This document shows, piece after piece, positions 15,060 through 15,771 of a stretch of 15,771 nt of DNA. The DNA comes from Pseudobutyrivibrio sp. UBA1225 (lineage in GTDB: Bacteria; Bacillota; Clostridia; Lachnospirales; Lachnospiraceae): positions 111,475-127,245 of the forward strand of contig DBWZ01000067.1 of assembly GCA_002309345.1 (NCBI GenBank), in the 5' to 3' direction. The notes under the pieces were generated by a model, which saw nothing but the letters and a program-made list of their open reading frames with translations, was not told where the DNA came from and did not search any database. The stretch's first letter is position 1; each line of letters opens with the position of its first letter. A program made the position numbers and the translations under genes.

Positions 15060-15158
15060 TTTATTCCAGCATTATTAGTACCTATTTATAATTCAATAAA
15101 AATATTCTTTTTTTTCCAAATCTAAAATATTTAACAAAAAAATTTATTCCAGCATTAT
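15060..15158. repeat. Perfect 16-bp direct repeat in the divergent control region
   Basis: TTTATTCCAGCATTAT occurs at 15060-15075 and again at 15143-15158, 83 bases apart start to start and ending exactly at both borders. On the minus strand it reads ATAATGCTGGAATAAA. The right copy overlaps a TATAAT on the minus strand (15159-15154) that could start transcription toward the small peptide gene. The two copies would lie on nearly the same face of the helix, as expected for paired operators. Confidence 0.8.
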
Positions 15159-15161
15159 ATG

Positions 15162-15208
15162 TTGCATATTTTTTGCATTTTTATTGCATATATGTTACAC
15201 TATGCAAT
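15162..15208. promoter_or_regulatory. TTGCAT array with an exact 11-bp period
   Basis: TTGCAT starts at 15162, 15173 and 15184, and a related TTACAC at 15195, each exactly 11 bases after the last. ATTGCATA (15183-15190) is also the mirror of TATGCAAT (15201-15208), a perfect 8-bp inverted repeat with a 10-base spacer. Hexamers with 5-base gaps are the classical binding pattern of OmpR/PhoB-family response regulators, for example PhoP boxes of Bacillus. The regulator itself is not in the window. Confidence 0.6.
15173..15201 (+). promoter_or_regulatory. Candidate promoter of the secreted-protein gene
   Basis: TTGCAT (15173-15178) and TACACT (15196-15201) are 17 bases apart, with TG at the extended -10 position. 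The predicted start near 15208 leaves a leader of about 22 bases. The boxes are weak and embedded in the 11-bp array, as expected for an activator-dependent promoter. Confidence 0.4.
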
Positions 15209-15229
15209 AAAAAAAGGAGGACATCATTT

Positions 15230-15718
15230 ATGAAAAAGAAATTTTCAAGTTTGTTACTATTGACATCAATCATCACATCTATTTTTTGTTTCACCCTTAC
15301 TGCTAAAGCGTCTTCATCTTCCCCTGCCGGAATAGATTGGGACAACATTCATCTCAGTGAAAATTCAGATAGTAGTGTAGTGAATAATCTAAAAAACAAT
15401 ACTTTTCACGATATCTATAATGGACAATATCGCTATGAATATTTAGATTCAAACAGAAATAAACTATTCATTACTTTTGATAAAAACAATAAACTTGTTT
15501 CTTATGAGATTTCTGGATATTATTTTAAATTCGATGACGGAATTACTGCAGGTTTCACCCCTGACCAAGTTAAATGCATAATGCAGGGCTATCATGGTCT
15601 GAAAAATCCGGAAATAACATCAAATGATATAGATATAAAATATACTTATAAGTTTAATAACAAAAAAATTATCTATTCTTTTAATATGGGCAGATTAGTT
15701 CAAGTTACTGTTTCATAG
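15230..15718 (+). CDS. Small secreted protein of unknown function
   Basis: The protein has 162 residues. The ATG at 15230-15232 is chosen because AAAGGAGG (ending 15220) precedes it and the product then begins with a clear Sec signal peptide: MKKKFSS, a hydrophobic core LLLLTSIITSIFCFTLTA, and a likely signal peptidase I site at AKA/S (about residue 26). The Cys in the core is not in a lipobox, so a lipoprotein is unlikely. The mature part (about 136 residues) is rich in Asn, Asp, Tyr and Lys, with alternating patterns such as YRYEYLD, KLFITFD and YEISGYYFKFD that suggest beta strands. It has one Cys and no repeats or catalytic motif that I can name. It is more AT-rich than the housekeeping genes. 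No terminator is seen before the window ends. Confidence 0.75.
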   Translation: MKKKFSSLLLLTSIITSIFCFTLTAKASSSSPAGIDWDNIHLSENSDSSVVNNLKNNTFHDIYNGQYRYEYLDSNRNKLFITFDKNNKLVSYEISGYYFKFDDGITAGFTPDQVKCIMQGYHGLKNPEITSNDIDIKYTYKFNNKKIIYSFNMGRLVQVTVS

Positions 15719-15771
15719 ATTAATTGTATAATTAAACGTAGATTATTAAATAACCATAATAATAGCGGCTG

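Noticed and set aside
15173..15229. Upstream start giving a 181-residue secreted protein
   Set aside because: The extra residues would place charged sequence before the signal peptide, there is no ribosome site before that ATG, and it overlaps the promoter array.
15230..15310. Lipoprotein signal in the secreted protein
   Set aside because: The Cys in TSIFCFT lacks a lipobox and lies in the hydrophobic core; the AKA/S site fits signal peptidase I better.
15720..15735. TTAATT-GTAT-AATTAA palindrome after the secreted-protein gene
   Set aside because: It is short and all A/T in the arms with no T-tract, so it is expected by chance in this AT-rich end.

Overview
The window looks like chromosomal DNA of a motile, low-GC, Gram-positive anaerobe of the class Clostridia, most likely the Lachnospiraceae (Butyrivibrio/Roseburia-like). 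The evidence is the gene set (CodY with a flagellar operon, DUF1292, a DUF5662-like protein, a short UvrD-type helicase), strong AGGAGG ribosome sites and AT-rich intergenic DNA. The genus is inference. No rRNA, tRNA, CRISPR array, transposase or phage gene is visible.

Layout. Positions 59-7371 (all minus strand, so transcribed right to left) hold comM, dprA, topA, codY, flgB, flgC and fliE. This is close to the Bacillus order dprA-topA-trmFO-xerC/codV-hslVU-codY-flgB-flgC-fliE, with trmFO to hslU absent. Competence/DNA processing, supercoiling, nutrient sensing and the start of the basal body therefore sit side by side. topA, codY and flgB each have their own promoter-like sequence, and codY ends at a strong terminator, so these are separate transcription units. 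The window edge falls just past fliE, in a perfect 18-bp inverted repeat. Positions 7453-10881 (minus) form a second cluster: a GH13 glycogen-debranching-like protein whose catalytic residues are mostly replaced, a DUF5662-like protein and trpS, with translational-coupling-type spacing between the first two.

A small acidic DUF1292 protein (11061-11372, plus) is transcribed divergently from the GH13 gene and converges on a UvrD-type helicase (11249-13174, minus). The two coding regions overlap tail to tail, and the DUF1292 terminator hairpin lies inside the helicase coding sequence. gltX (13231-14679, minus) lies upstream of the helicase.

From about 14760 to the right edge the DNA becomes more AT-rich and looks accessory. 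It contains a small peptide gene that seems frameshifted (14860-15020, minus) with its own terminator, a divergent gene for a secreted protein I do not recognise (15230-15718, plus), and between them a dense control region. That region has a perfect 16-bp direct repeat 83 bp apart and a TTGCAT array with an exact 11-bp period over the promoter of the secreted-protein gene. This right-hand pocket and the degenerate GH13 protein are the parts most worth following up.
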